A stretch of 45,328 nt of DNA from Capnocytophaga sp. (lineage in GTDB: Bacteria > Bacteroidota > Bacteroidia > Flavobacteriales > Flavobacteriaceae). Positions 1-8,349 of this stretch are shown piece by piece. Below the pieces are notes generated by a model, which was not told where the DNA came from, made no database searches, and saw only the letters and a program-made list of their open reading frames with translations. The translations under genes were made by a program, and so were the position numbers. Numbering within the stretch: the stretch's first letter is position 1; each line of letters opens with the position of its first letter. The stretch covers positions 1-45,328 of the forward strand of contig NZ_JAUNKD010000022.1 in the NCBI RefSeq assembly GCF_030532915.1, written 5' to 3'.

Positions 1-150
1 GTAGTTTTCATTGCTTTTTCTATCTCAATTGGAATTGCAAATATATTATTTTTTTGTATATAAGCTAAAACTTTAACAAAATAATTTTTCTGCCGTTACT
101 TTGTTTTTGAAAATTTTGACCTGAAAAATTAATTTGAAGAGCTAAGATGC
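1..150. other. Left-edge intergenic sequence
   Basis: AT-rich stretch before the stop codon of the first minus-strand gene. I see no convincing reading frame, RNA gene or hairpin terminator here. It may be the downstream region of the DUF445 gene or the flank of a gene outside the window. Confidence 0.4.
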
Positions 151-1389
151 TCAAAAAAATTGGGTCAGCACATAGATTAAAAGTCCCACCAATCCGCCAA
201 CCAACGTACCGTTGATGCGGATAAATTGCAGGTCTTTACCTACTTCGAGCTCTAATTTTTGGCTCAATTCACGCCCTTGCCAATTCCCTACGGTACGGCT
301 TATGAGTCCGCCAACTTCATTTTTGTTTTTTATAATGAATTGATACAGCGTTTTTTGAGTCCACCCGTTGAGTTGGTTTTGTAACTTGGTGTCGGTTTGC
401 AGTTGCGTGGCAAATCGTGAAATATTTTGTTTGAAATAGGTTTTCAAAACCGAATTTTCAGCGGGTTTGAGCAAATCGTCCGAAATGCTTTTTTTGATAT
501 ATTGCCACAAGGTATCGGAATATTTTTGGAAATTTTCAGACTGCAACAGATTGGCTTTTAAAGCATTCATTTTATCTTGCCAATGAGGTTTGCTTTTCAA
601 ATCCGCAGCAAACTTTAAAAGCTCGGTTTCAATTTCTTGACGCACAGGATGTTCTTTATTTTCGGTAATTTCATTCATATAAGCAGCCAAACCGTTTGTG
701 ATTTTTTCTGCCAAAATTTTATCCACAAAATCAGGAATGAAAAAGGCGCTTTCCTGTGAAATCCGTTTGTGAATAAAGTCTTTATTTTCTAAAATATACG
801 TTTCAATTTTTAAGGAAATAAAATCAATGATGTTGTGATGTTCTTTTTCTTTTAATAAATATTCTAAAATATTACTTGTTAGTTCATTAAGGTTTATTTC
901 TTCAAGTAATGATTTAGCTTTTTCCGTGATAAAAAGCGAAATTTTTGTATCGTCAATATTTTGAATTATTTCTTGAAGTTTTACTTGAAAGTTGTTTGTT
1001 AAATTATTGATGTTCTTCTCTTTATTAATCCAGTTGGCGATAAAATCGGATACATTTATATTTTGAACATACGGACGAATATTTTCGGGTTTTAAAAAGT
1101 TTTCCACCACGAAATTCCCCAAATTATCCCCGATGTCTTTCTTGCGGTTTTCAATCAAGTTCGTATGCGGAATGGGCAACCCCAAAGGCTTGTGAAACAG
1201 CGCCGTTACGGCAAACCAATCAGCCAAAGCGCCTACCATTGCGGCTTCGGCAAAGGCTTTGATATAACCGGTTAGTTGCCATTCGGGTACTTTTTTTTGT
1301 AAGATAACCATCACGACATATAGCAGGGTCATCAGCAAAAACAAGGCTGTGGCTATGCGTTTGTGAAAACGTAGTTTTTTTTCTTTCAT
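151..1389 (-). CDS. DUF445 family membrane protein
   Basis: A 412-residue protein with two N-terminal membrane segments (about residues 12-30 and 42-65), a long charged alpha-helical middle part, and a last hydrophobic segment at the C terminus (about 392-411). The motif ADWFAVTALFHKPLGLPIPHTNLI after the second segment is typical of DUF445 (YjiN-like) proteins, whose biochemical function is unknown. The length suits the family. It starts just past the glmS terminator and is separated from glmS by 73 bases, so it is probably transcribed on its own. The family assignment is firm; no function can be given. Confidence 0.85.
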   Translation of the reverse strand: MKEKKLRFHKRIATALFLLMTLLYVVMVILQKKVPEWQLTGYIKAFAEAAMVGALADWFAVTALFHKPLGLPIPHTNLIENRKKDIGDNLGNFVVENFLKPENIRPYVQNINVSDFIANWINKEKNINNLTNNFQVKLQEIIQNIDDTKISLFITEKAKSLLEEINLNELTSNILEYLLKEKEHHNIIDFISLKIETYILENKDFIHKRISQESAFFIPDFVDKILAEKITNGLAAYMNEITENKEHPVRQEIETELLKFAADLKSKPHWQDKMNALKANLLQSENFQKYSDTLWQYIKKSISDDLLKPAENSVLKTYFKQNISRFATQLQTDTKLQNQLNGWTQKTLYQFIIKNKNEVGGLISRTVGNWQGRELSQKLELEVGKDLQFIRINGTLVGGLVGLLIYVLTQFF

Positions 1390-1404
1390 TTACCAATAAT
1401 AAAA

Positions 1405-1446
1405 AAGAAATCAGCAGTTTAGTAGAATCATCTAAACTACTGATTT
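1405..1446 (-). terminator. Hairpin terminator downstream of glmS
   Basis: AAATCAG and AGTTTAG (1408-1422, with one intervening base) pair with CTAAACT and CTGATTT (1432-1446) around a 9-base loop. On the minus strand the hairpin runs into a T-rich stretch, so it would end glmS transcription before the DUF445 gene. Confidence 0.6.
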
Positions 1447-1462
1447 TCTATAAATTATAAAT

Positions 1463-3304
1463 CTATTCAACCGTTACGGATTTTGCCAAATTTCGGGGTT
1501 GATCCACGTTACATCCTCGTTTTACGGCGATGTAGTAGGAGAGGAGCTGCAACGGAACCGAAGCCAACATAGGCGAAAGTGCTTCGCTAACTTCCGGAAT
1601 TTCAATCACGTGGTCGGCAATGGCTGCCATTTGTGTATCGCCTTGCGTAACCACGGCTATAATTTTTCCTTTGCGCGATTTAATTTCCTGTGCATTTGAA
1701 ACGATTTTGTCATAATGCCCTTTGAGAGGCGCAATGAAAATCACGGGCATATTTTCATCAATCAACGCTATGGGACCGTGTTTCATTTCGGCAGCCGGAT
1801 AGCCTTCGGCGTGAATGTACGATATTTCTTTGAGTTTCAATGCTCCTTCCAATGCCGTTGGGAAATTAAACCCGCGCCCTAAATAAAGGCAATTAGCCGC
1901 ATTTTTGTAATTTTCAGCAATTGTTATGGCTGTTTGGTGCGTATTTTTGAGCGTTTTTTCAATCAAACTCGGAATATTTGCCAAATCGTGCGTCAAACTT
2001 TGGTAAGTTTGTTTGTCAATCGTTCCTTTTCGTTGCCCCAGATGCAAGGCAATGAGTGTCAATACGGTTAATTGAGTGGTAAATGCTTTGGTTGAAGCTA
2101 CTCCGATTTCAGGACCTGCGTGAGTGTAAGTCCCTGAATGTGTGATTCGTGCAATGGAAGAACCCACCACATTACAAATTCCGTAAATAAAAGCTCCTTT
2201 TTCTTTGGCGAGTTTCAAAGCTGCCAACGTATCGGCGGTTTCACCTGATTGTGAGATAGCTATGACGATATCATCTTTACGGATTATCGGATTTCGATAC
2301 CGAAATTCCGAAGCATATTCCACCTCTACGGGAATTCGGGCAAACTCCTCAAACAAATATTCGCCTACCAACCCCGCGTGCCACGACGTTCCGCAAGCGA
2401 CAATGATGATGCGTTGTGCGTTTAAAAACGTATCGATATGATTATCAACGCCTGACAGTTTTGTTGAACAATCATCAAGCAAACGACCGCGCATCGTATC
2501 TTGAACCGATTTGGGTTGCTCAAAAATTTCTTTAAGCATAAAATGGTCGTATCCGCCTTTTTCAATGGCTTCCAAACTGATTTTCAATTCTTGCATCAGT
2601 GGCGTAACCTGCTCATTTGTAATGATTTTACGAACGTTCAACGGTTTATCCAATCGGATAGTAGCCATCTCACCGTCTTCCAAATAGAGTGCGTTTTTGG
2701 TATATTCTACAAAAGGCGAAGCATCAGAAGCGATAAAATATTCATTCTCACCAATGCCAATCACAAGCGGACTACCCAAACGCGCCACCACGATTTCTTC
2801 CGGACGACCTTCTTCCATAACCGCAATGGCATACGCACCAACCACTTCGTTTAAGGCGTGCCTCACGGCGGTTTCTAATGATGCGTTTTCTTTCTCTTTG
2901 AAATATTCGATGAAATTCACCAAAACTTCGGTGTCAGTATCCGATGTAAAGGTAAATCCTTCTTGAATTAACCGCTGTTTGATGCTGTCGTAATTTTCAA
3001 TGATTCCGTTGTGGATAATGGCAATTTTGCCCGAATTGGACAAATGCGGATGTGAATTTACGTCATTCGGAACACCGTGCGTTGCCCAACGCGTATGCCC
3101 CATTCCACAACCGAAAGAAGGCACTTTATCGCCCGCTTTCTTTTCCAAATCAGAGACTTTTCCTTTGGTTTTTACATTGAAAAATTGGTCGGCATTCAAA
3201 ACAAAGCCGGCACTGTCATAACCGCGATATTCCAATCGCTTCAACCCGTCAATCACAACGGGAAAGGCAGCCCTGCTGCCCAAGTAACCTACGATTCCAC
3301 ACAT
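1463..3304 (-). CDS. glmS: Glutamine--fructose-6-phosphate aminotransferase (isomerizing)
   Basis: 613 residues, the normal length. GlmS converts fructose-6-phosphate and glutamine to glucosamine-6-phosphate, the first step towards UDP-GlcNAc for peptidoglycan and LPS. The protein begins MCGIVGYLG, so the catalytic N-terminal Cys2 of the glutaminase domain (about 2-220) is present. Two SIS sugar-isomerase domains follow, with CGTSWHAG near residue 305 and SQSGETADT further on, and the C terminus ends in the family's PRNLAKSVTVE. It lies 85 bases downstream of coaD on the same strand. I saw no glmS ribozyme-like leader and no clear TAnnTTTG box in that gap. Confidence 0.98.
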   Translation of the reverse strand: MCGIVGYLGSRAAFPVVIDGLKRLEYRGYDSAGFVLNADQFFNVKTKGKVSDLEKKAGDKVPSFGCGMGHTRWATHGVPNDVNSHPHLSNSGKIAIIHNGIIENYDSIKQRLIQEGFTFTSDTDTEVLVNFIEYFKEKENASLETAVRHALNEVVGAYAIAVMEEGRPEEIVVARLGSPLVIGIGENEYFIASDASPFVEYTKNALYLEDGEMATIRLDKPLNVRKIITNEQVTPLMQELKISLEAIEKGGYDHFMLKEIFEQPKSVQDTMRGRLLDDCSTKLSGVDNHIDTFLNAQRIIIVACGTSWHAGLVGEYLFEEFARIPVEVEYASEFRYRNPIIRKDDIVIAISQSGETADTLAALKLAKEKGAFIYGICNVVGSSIARITHSGTYTHAGPEIGVASTKAFTTQLTVLTLIALHLGQRKGTIDKQTYQSLTHDLANIPSLIEKTLKNTHQTAITIAENYKNAANCLYLGRGFNFPTALEGALKLKEISYIHAEGYPAAEMKHGPIALIDENMPVIFIAPLKGHYDKIVSNAQEIKSRKGKIIAVVTQGDTQMAAIADHVIEIPEVSEALSPMLASVPLQLLSYYIAVKRGCNVDQPRNLAKSVTVE

Positions 3305-3389
3305 AATTTTTGATTTTAATGTTTTATTTTATTATTTATCAATGAGTTATAAAACAACTCAAATTCACAAAGTTTTTTCAATAGGTAAT

Positions 3390-3851
3390 TTATATTTTTT
3401 CAATTCGGACGCTTTTAGGCACTAAAACGGTGTAATCGCCGTTGTTTCGGATAACGTCGCGTACGATGGACGATGATATGAACGATGTGCCGGCAGCTGT
3501 CAATAAAAAAACGGTTTCGATTTTTGAAAGCGTTCGGTTGGTATGCGCAATAGCTTTTTCAAACTCAAAATCAGCCGGATTTCGAAGCCCCCGCAAGATG
3601 AATTGCGCATCAATTTCTTTACAATAATCCACCGTAAGCCCTTGATAAGTAGTTACTTTTACCTTGGGTTCATCGGCAAAGGCTTTTTCAATAAATTTTT
3701 TGCGTTCTTCAACCGAAAACATATAATTTTTGTCGTTATTCACCCCGATGGCAACCACAATTTCATCAAACAAATCCAATGCGCGATGAATAATGTCATA
3801 ATGCCCCAGCGTAATAGGGTCAAACGACCCCGGAAATAATGCTCTTTTCAT
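3390..3851 (-). CDS. coaD: Phosphopantetheine adenylyltransferase
   Basis: 153 residues, standard for CoaD, which transfers AMP from ATP to 4'-phosphopantetheine in the penultimate step of coenzyme A synthesis. The nucleotidyltransferase signature is at the N terminus: PGSFDPITLGHYDII, with the T/HxGH motif as TLGH. The C-terminal ISSSIVRDVIRNNGD segment matches the family's conserved SSxxVR motif. The start is 14 bases after the ddl stop, so ddl-coaD form a transcription unit. Confidence 0.97.
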   Translation of the reverse strand: MKRALFPGSFDPITLGHYDIIHRALDLFDEIVVAIGVNNDKNYMFSVEERKKFIEKAFADEPKVKVTTYQGLTVDYCKEIDAQFILRGLRNPADFEFEKAIAHTNRTLSKIETVFLLTAAGTSFISSSIVRDVIRNNGDYTVLVPKSVRIEKI

Positions 3852-3865
3852 TTGTGCTGTGTGTT

Positions 3866-4846
3866 TTATCGTTGAAAAGCAAGCTCAATTTCAGAATCTA
3901 ATAAATCCGAAAACTGCCAACCTTTGTGAACCACCTGTTGCGGAAAAATGCTTTGCGGTGAAAGCCCCGGATTGGTGTTTATTTCAATAAAATACGGAAT
4001 TTCGTCCATTACAATGTAATCAATCCGCGAGAAACCACTCATATTCAACGCTTCATAAATTTTCACGGAAGTTTGGTTAATCCGTTGCTCAATGGCAGGG
4101 GAGAGGCTTGCCGGAGTGATTTCCTTTGATTTTCCTTCGTATTTAGCCTGATAATCAAAGAAATCGTTTTCCGAAATAATTTCGGTATGCCCCACAACAG
4201 TCGTTTTTCCGTTAAATTTAAAAACGCCCACCGAAATTTCACGTCCGTTTAAAAACGATTCGATTAAAATTTCGGTATCTACCTCAAAGGCAGTCCGTAA
4301 GGCTTGGTCAAATTCTGATGCGTGGTTTACTTTTGAAACCCCCAAACTGCTTCCTGAGCGATTGGCTTTTACAAACAACGGAAGCCCTAATTTTTGGATA
4401 ACTTCTTCTTTATTAATGGTTTCGTTTTTTGAAGCGTACACCGATTCGGCTTTTTTTATTCCGAATTTTGCCAATACCGAAAGCGTATCGCGTTTGTTGA
4501 ATGTCAATGCCGATTGATAGAAATCACAACCCGTAAACGGAATTTGGAGCAGTTTCCAATAGGCTTGTAGCTGTCCGTCTTCACCCGGCGTTCCGTGTAT
4601 GGTATTGACAATCACGTCAAAAGTAATTTTTTGATTATTTTTCTGCACGGAAAAATCGCCTTTTTGAATCGGGAATTTGGTATCGTTTTCAACCAAAAAC
4701 CAGCCTTCGGGCAGAATATGAACCTCAAAAATATCGTATTTTTGGGGGGCTAAACTATCTAAAATGAGCTGACCACTTCGTAAGGAAACCTCCCGTTCCC
4801 CTGAATATCCGCCCATAACAACAGCTACTTTTTTCTTCATTTTCAA
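3866..4846 (-). CDS. ddl: D-alanine--D-alanine ligase
   Basis: 326-residue ATP-grasp enzyme that joins two D-alanines for the peptidoglycan stem peptide. Visible motifs are GGYSGEREVSLRSG (N-terminal substrate-binding domain), HGTPGEDGQLQ, the ATP-binding loop NRSGSSLGVSKV near residues 163-174, and the metal-binding EINTNPGLS near the C terminus. It is the first gene of the ddl-coaD unit. A -7 box (TACTTTTG) and a perfect hairpin lie between the gene and the M48 terminator. With glmS, murB and two L,D-transpeptidases in the same window it fits a cell-wall theme, though these genes are not in one operon. Confidence 0.97.
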   Translation of the reverse strand: MKMKKKVAVVMGGYSGEREVSLRSGQLILDSLAPQKYDIFEVHILPEGWFLVENDTKFPIQKGDFSVQKNNQKITFDVIVNTIHGTPGEDGQLQAYWKLLQIPFTGCDFYQSALTFNKRDTLSVLAKFGIKKAESVYASKNETINKEEVIQKLGLPLFVKANRSGSSLGVSKVNHASEFDQALRTAFEVDTEILIESFLNGREISVGVFKFNGKTTVVGHTEIISENDFFDYQAKYEGKSKEITPASLSPAIEQRINQTSVKIYEALNMSGFSRIDYIVMDEIPYFIEINTNPGLSPQSIFPQQVVHKGWQFSDLLDSEIELAFQR

Positions 4847-4870
4847 ATAATTATAAACTCAAAACAATAA

Positions 4871-4891
4871 ATCACAACACAATGTTGTGAT
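4871..4891 (-). promoter_or_regulatory. 9-bp hairpin or operator at the 5' end of the ddl mRNA
   Basis: ATCACAACA and TGTTGTGAT form a perfect 9-bp inverted repeat with a 3-base spacer. It lies about 10 bases downstream of the predicted -7 box (4902-4909) and 25 bases upstream of the ddl start. It could be a 5' stabilising stem-loop or a dimeric repressor site over the transcription start. The role is inferred. Confidence 0.4.
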
Positions 4892-4901
4892 TTGCACGAG
4901 C

Positions 4902-4909
4902 CAAAAGTA
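4902..4909 (-). promoter_or_regulatory. Bacteroidetes -7 box for ddl-coaD
   Basis: On the minus strand this reads TACTTTTG, an exact TAnnTTTG match, about 55 bases upstream of the ddl start. No good TTTG -33 element was seen at the usual distance. Confidence 0.5.
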
Positions 4910-4973
4910 CTATTTTTTTACTTAAAGAAAAGTTAAAAGATAATTTTTTTAAATATACCTTTAATTTAAAATA

Positions 4974-5006
4974 AAAAAGTGCCTATAAAAATAGTAGGCA
5001 CTTTTT
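4974..5006 (-). terminator. Terminator downstream of the M48 protease gene
   Basis: AAAAAGTGCCTA (4974-4985) and TAGGCACTTTTT (4995-5006) make a perfect 12-bp stem with a 9-base loop, ending in a T run on the minus strand. It lies 28 bases past the stop codon of the M48 gene. Confidence 0.8.
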
Positions 5007-5033
5007 GATGATTTTTCTGATGTTTTTTATTGA

Positions 5034-5846
5034 TTACCTAAAACTTGTTACACCAAATTTGGCGGCTTCGGCTTTTGCCTGTGGCACCATTCGTTGTAGG
5101 TTGGCGATACGTGAGGCGTTTGAAGGGTGGGTGCTGAGCAACTCAGGTGTTGAATTGCCACTCAACGCCTGCATACGTTCCCAAAGTTTGGGTGCTTCTT
5201 CCGGATTGTAACCGGCAATAGCCATCAAACGAATTCCGATTTCATCGGCTTCGGTTTCGTGTGAACGGCTGAAAGGCAACATTCCCGCCATGTTGGTTGT
5301 CAGTCCGTAAGCCATATTAAATTCATTGGTGTAATTTTTGTATTTGCTGTTTTGAAGCGCCACGTTACCAACAATGGCTCCTAATTGCTGAATGGTACCC
5401 GCACTCATACGTTGCGCCCCGTGGTCAGCCAAAGCGTGAGCCACTTCGTGCCCCATCACCACTGCCATACCGGCTTCATTTTGTGTAACGGGCAATATTC
5501 CGGTGTAAAAAACGATTCCGCCACCGGGCATACACCACGCATTAACTTGCTTATTATCAACTAAATTATATTCCCATTTGTAATCTTTCAGGTAATCTTT
5601 ATATCCGTTGGTATCGAGCCATAATTTAGCGGCTTTGGCGATGCGTTCGCCCACCCGTTTTACCATTTCGGCTTCGGGCGTTCCTTTAATTACCTTATTT
5701 TCCTTTAAAAAAGAAGAATACTGATTGAACGCCATCGGGAACAACGTGCTGTTGGGCGTGAAATTAAGCGTGCTTTTCCCCGTAAAAGGATTGGTTTTAC
5801 ACGAAAAAATAACTAACAAAAAAATAATCAAGCTTATTTTTCTCAT
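5034..5846 (-). CDS. M48 family zinc metalloprotease, lipoprotein
   Basis: I place the start at 5846 (MRKISLIIFLL), not at an upstream ATG at 5927, because this gives a clean lipoprotein signal ending LVIFSC and lets the -7 box at 5861-5868 lie upstream. The 270-residue protein carries the zinc motif HEVAHALADHG and a downstream ETEADEIGI glutamate motif, the metal ligands of M48 (Oma1/LoiP-like) peptidases. These lipid-anchored periplasmic proteases are generally linked to envelope quality control; the substrate is not known here. It is monocistronic, with its own -7 box and terminator. Confidence 0.9.
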   Translation of the reverse strand: MRKISLIIFLLVIFSCKTNPFTGKSTLNFTPNSTLFPMAFNQYSSFLKENKVIKGTPEAEMVKRVGERIAKAAKLWLDTNGYKDYLKDYKWEYNLVDNKQVNAWCMPGGGIVFYTGILPVTQNEAGMAVVMGHEVAHALADHGAQRMSAGTIQQLGAIVGNVALQNSKYKNYTNEFNMAYGLTTNMAGMLPFSRSHETEADEIGIRLMAIAGYNPEEAPKLWERMQALSGNSTPELLSTHPSNASRIANLQRMVPQAKAEAAKFGVTSFR

Positions 5847-5860
5847 AATTTTTTTTTTTG

Positions 5861-5868
5861 CAAAAATA
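5861..5868 (-). promoter_or_regulatory. -7 box for the M48 lipoprotein gene
   Basis: Reads TATTTTTG on the minus strand, matching TAnnTTTG, 14 bases upstream of the chosen ATG at 5846. It lies inside the N-terminal extension that an upstream start would need, which supports the shorter start. No clear -33 element. Confidence 0.4.
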
Positions 5869-5904
5869 CTAATTAATTTGAATTTCATACTAAAAAAACA
5901 AAAA

Positions 5905-5950
5905 ATAAAAGTCGAAAGTTTGAACATTCAGTACAACTTCCGACTTTTAT
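5905..5950 (-). terminator. Terminator downstream of grpE-dnaJ
   Basis: ATAAAAGTCG plus AAGTT (5905-5920, one mismatch) pairs with AACTT plus CGACTTTTAT (5935-5950). The minus-strand transcript leaves the stem in a T run, 18 bases after the dnaJ stop. Confidence 0.7.
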
Positions 5951-5968
5951 CACCAAAATTTAATTATT

Positions 5969-7087
5969 TTATGAAAACATTTCTCTTACTTTTTCAAAAA
6001 AGGATTTGTCCGATTTTTGCGGTTGTGGTTTGAAATCGGCATCGTTTAGCATTTCTCTGAAAAATTCTTTTTGTTTTTCGGAAAGATTTTTGGGCGTCCA
6101 TACATTTACGTGAACGATTAAATCACCTGAACCATAACCATTTAAACTCGGAACGCCTTTTCCTTTTAATCGGAGAATTTTTCCTGATTGAATGCCTTCT
6201 TCCAACTTAATGCGCACTTTGCCCGTTGCAGTTTCTATTTCTTTTGAAGCACCTAAAACGGCTTCTGAAAAGCTGATATACAGGTCGTAATGCAAATTTT
6301 CGCCTTCACGTTTAAGTGTTTCGTGTTCTTGCTCTTCAATTACTACGAGCAAATCACCCGCAATGCTATTTTTTCCGGGGGCTTCGTTACCTTTTCCGCT
6401 GACTTGCAGTTGCATACCTTCCATAATTCCTGCCGGAATTTTTACCGAAATGGTTTCTTCAACCACTTTTAAACCTTGATTATCAGCCTCTTCCGGGCGA
6501 TGGTCAATGATTTGTCCGCTTCCTGAACAAGCCGAACAAGTGCTTGCGGTTTGCATCACGCCCAGCGGAGTGTTAATCTGGCGAACCACTTGTCCGCGCC
6601 CGTTACAGGTGGGGCAACTTTTGTAGGTAACGCCTTCGGCTTGTACTTTTCGTTTTACTTTTAGTTTCTTTTCTGTTCCTTTAACAACGTCTTCCAATGA
6701 AACTTTCAGGCGTACTCGCAAATTTTCACCTCGCAGGCGCGTTTGTTGGTGACTGCCGCCACCAAAACCGCCAAAACCTGAAAAACCGGAAAAATGCCCA
6801 CCGAAAATATCACCGAAATGCGAGAAAATATCCTCCATTGTGGAGTGGTATCCGTGTCCGCCGTTATCAAAAGCAGCGTGCCCAAATCGGTCATACTGAG
6901 CACGTTTGTTTTCATCGCTCAGCACTTCATAGGCTTCGGCAGCCAGTTTGAAGTTTTCTTCGGCTTGCTTGTCACCCGGATTTTTGTCAGGGTGGTATTT
7001 TATGGCTTGTTGTCGGTACGCTTTTTTAATTTCGGCTGCGGTTGCCGTTTTTGGAACTCCTAATATTTCGTAATAATCTTTTTTCAT
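5969..7087 (-). CDS. dnaJ: Chaperone protein DnaJ
   Basis: 372 residues. DnaJ is the J-domain co-chaperone that stimulates DnaK ATPase and delivers unfolded clients. The J domain has its HPD motif at residues 32-34 and is followed by a Gly/Phe-rich linker (about 88-112). Only two CxxCxGxG motifs are present (Cys158/161 and Cys184/187) instead of the canonical four, so only one zinc centre can form. The two substrate-binding beta domains and the C-terminal dimer segment follow. It lies 10 bases after grpE, in the order grpE-dnaJ. Confidence 0.97.
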   Translation of the reverse strand: MKKDYYEILGVPKTATAAEIKKAYRQQAIKYHPDKNPGDKQAEENFKLAAEAYEVLSDENKRAQYDRFGHAAFDNGGHGYHSTMEDIFSHFGDIFGGHFSGFSGFGGFGGGSHQQTRLRGENLRVRLKVSLEDVVKGTEKKLKVKRKVQAEGVTYKSCPTCNGRGQVVRQINTPLGVMQTASTCSACSGSGQIIDHRPEEADNQGLKVVEETISVKIPAGIMEGMQLQVSGKGNEAPGKNSIAGDLLVVIEEQEHETLKREGENLHYDLYISFSEAVLGASKEIETATGKVRIKLEEGIQSGKILRLKGKGVPSLNGYGSGDLIVHVNVWTPKNLSEKQKEFFREMLNDADFKPQPQKSDKSFFEKVREMFS

Positions 7088-7097
7088 TGAAAATAAC

Positions 7098-7646
7098 TTA
7101 CTGTCCTACAACTACTTTGGGGTAGCGAATAATTCTATCGGCTAATTTGTAGCCTTTTTCAACCACGTCAATAATTTTCCCTTTCAACTCATCGGAAGGT
7201 GCCGGAATTTGTGTGATTGCCTCGTGGATTTCGCTGTCAAAAGCATCGCCCGAAGCGGCTTCGACTTTTTCCAAACCTTTTGATTTCAAGGTGTTCATCA
7301 ATTTGTTGTAAATGAGTTCAACGCCTTTAACCAAATTTTCGTCGCCCGATTTTGAAATTTCAACCAAAGCCCGATCAAAATCATCAACGATTGGCAACAT
7401 TGCTGACAAAATGTCTTGCCCGGCGGTTTTGAACAACTCCATACGCTCTTTTGAAGTGCGTTTTTTGTAGTTTTCAAACTCGGCAAAGAGGCGTAAAAAC
7501 TTATCTTTTTCTTTTGCCAATTCTTCCTCTAAATTATTTTGAGGATTTTCGTTGGTTTCTTTATTTTCGGATTCAAGCATAACTTCTTCTTTTTGAAGCT
7601 CTTCGGTTGTATCAAAAGTTTCGTCTATATTTTTTTTTGTACTCAT
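7098..7646 (-). CDS. grpE: Nucleotide exchange factor GrpE
   Basis: I use the ATG at 7646 ([12 protein letters not shown]), giving 182 residues. An upstream ATG at 7700 would add 18 residues unlike the family. GrpE releases ADP from DnaK. The acidic N terminus leads into a long helix ([23 protein letters not shown]) forming the dimer stalk, followed by the beta-domain with HEAITQIP and the usual C-terminal [16 protein letters not shown]. It is the upstream gene of the grpE-dnaJ unit. No clear promoter box or CIRCE-like inverted repeat was found upstream. Confidence 0.96.
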   Translation of the reverse strand: MSTKKNIDETFDTTEELQKEEVMLESENKETNENPQNNLEEELAKEKDKFLRLFAEFENYKKRTSKERMELFKTAGQDILSAMLPIVDDFDRALVEISKSGDENLVKGVELIYNKLMNTLKSKGLEKVEAASGDAFDSEIHEAITQIPAPSDELKGKIIDVVEKGYKLADRIIRYPKVVVGQ

Positions 7647-7732
7647 AATCAAAATAATTAAATTAAAAAATCGCCTTATACACAGAGAAAACTGTGCCAT
7701 TTTTGCAATTTATGTCAATCTGGCAGTTGAGA

Positions 7733-8224
7733 TTACTCTAAATAAGCCGTGTAATTTCCGTCATCAAACGCCACGCAAACGTGTTCTTGCAATGAGGTTG
7801 AGAGCGAAATACCTTTAAAATCAGCCTTTACCGGAAAATTTTTATGATTTCGGTTTACTAAAACGGCTGTTGTTAATTTCTTTAACGGAACTTCTAAAAA
7901 ATGTTTTACGCCGTAGATGAGCGTTAAGCCTGAATTTAACACATCATCTACCAAAACAACGGTTTTATTTTCGTAATCTGTTGTTTTTATTGAAGTTGTT
8001 ACGGTTTCCAACGGATTTTTTTTGTTGATGTTTACCTTGCATAAAACCACCTCAATGGGACAAATTTCATCGAGCACGGCTTTTAATTTTTCGGCAAAAA
8101 GATAACCGTTGCCTTGAATTCCGGCTAAAATAATTTGAGCTTCATCAGCATTGGTTTCGTAAATCTGATAAGCTATTCGCTTGATTTTATGTTGAATATC
8201 TTGATGATTTAATATTAGCGTCAT
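7733..8224 (-). CDS. Phosphoribosyltransferase family protein (PyrR/Hpt-like)
   Basis: 163-residue type I phosphoribosyltransferase. The PRPP-binding loop VVLVDDVLNSGLT is at about residues 89-101, and GIQGNGYLFAEKL near 35-47 fits the pyrophosphate loop. Its size and architecture resemble PyrR or hypoxanthine phosphoribosyltransferases; the exact base or regulatory role cannot be settled from the sequence. It is a single gene with a -7 box 25 bases upstream, 86 bases before the grpE start. Confidence 0.85.
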   Translation of the reverse strand: MTLILNHQDIQHKIKRIAYQIYETNADEAQIILAGIQGNGYLFAEKLKAVLDEICPIEVVLCKVNINKKNPLETVTTSIKTTDYENKTVVLVDDVLNSGLTLIYGVKHFLEVPLKKLTTAVLVNRNHKNFPVKADFKGISLSTSLQEHVCVAFDDGNYTAYLE

Positions 8225-8248
8225 CGTTTTTTATGTTAAAATTCGGCT

Positions 8249-8256
8249 CAAAGATA
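8249..8256 (-). promoter_or_regulatory. -7 box for the phosphoribosyltransferase gene
   Basis: Minus-strand TATCTTTG, an exact TAnnTTTG match, 25 bases upstream of the ATG. No -33 element at normal spacing. Confidence 0.45.
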
Positions 8257-8309
8257 CAAAAAAGCATCACAAAATCGTAAAAAAAACGAATTATATCAAA
8301 TTTTATTCG

Positions 8310-8317
8310 TACCTTTG
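8310..8317 (+). promoter_or_regulatory. -7 box for the SLC13-type permease gene
   Basis: TACCTTTG, matching TAnnTTTG, 33 bases before the ATG at 8350. A TTG start at 8332 would lie almost at the expected transcription start, which favours the ATG. Confidence 0.5.
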
Positions 8318-8349
8318 AGAACTCGAAAAAATTGAAAACAGCAACGGAT

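Noticed and set aside
2205-3313. Several plus-strand open frames opposite glmS
   Set aside because: They are antisense shadows of a strongly conserved gene, with no recognisable protein features or promoters.
3304-3389. glmS ribozyme or riboswitch before glmS
   Set aside because: The leader is only 85 bases, shows only a weak 5-bp GAGTT/AACTC stem, and lacks any conserved core.
5847-5927. Longer N terminus for the M48 protease
   Set aside because: It would hide the lipoprotein signal behind 27 residues and include a likely promoter box.
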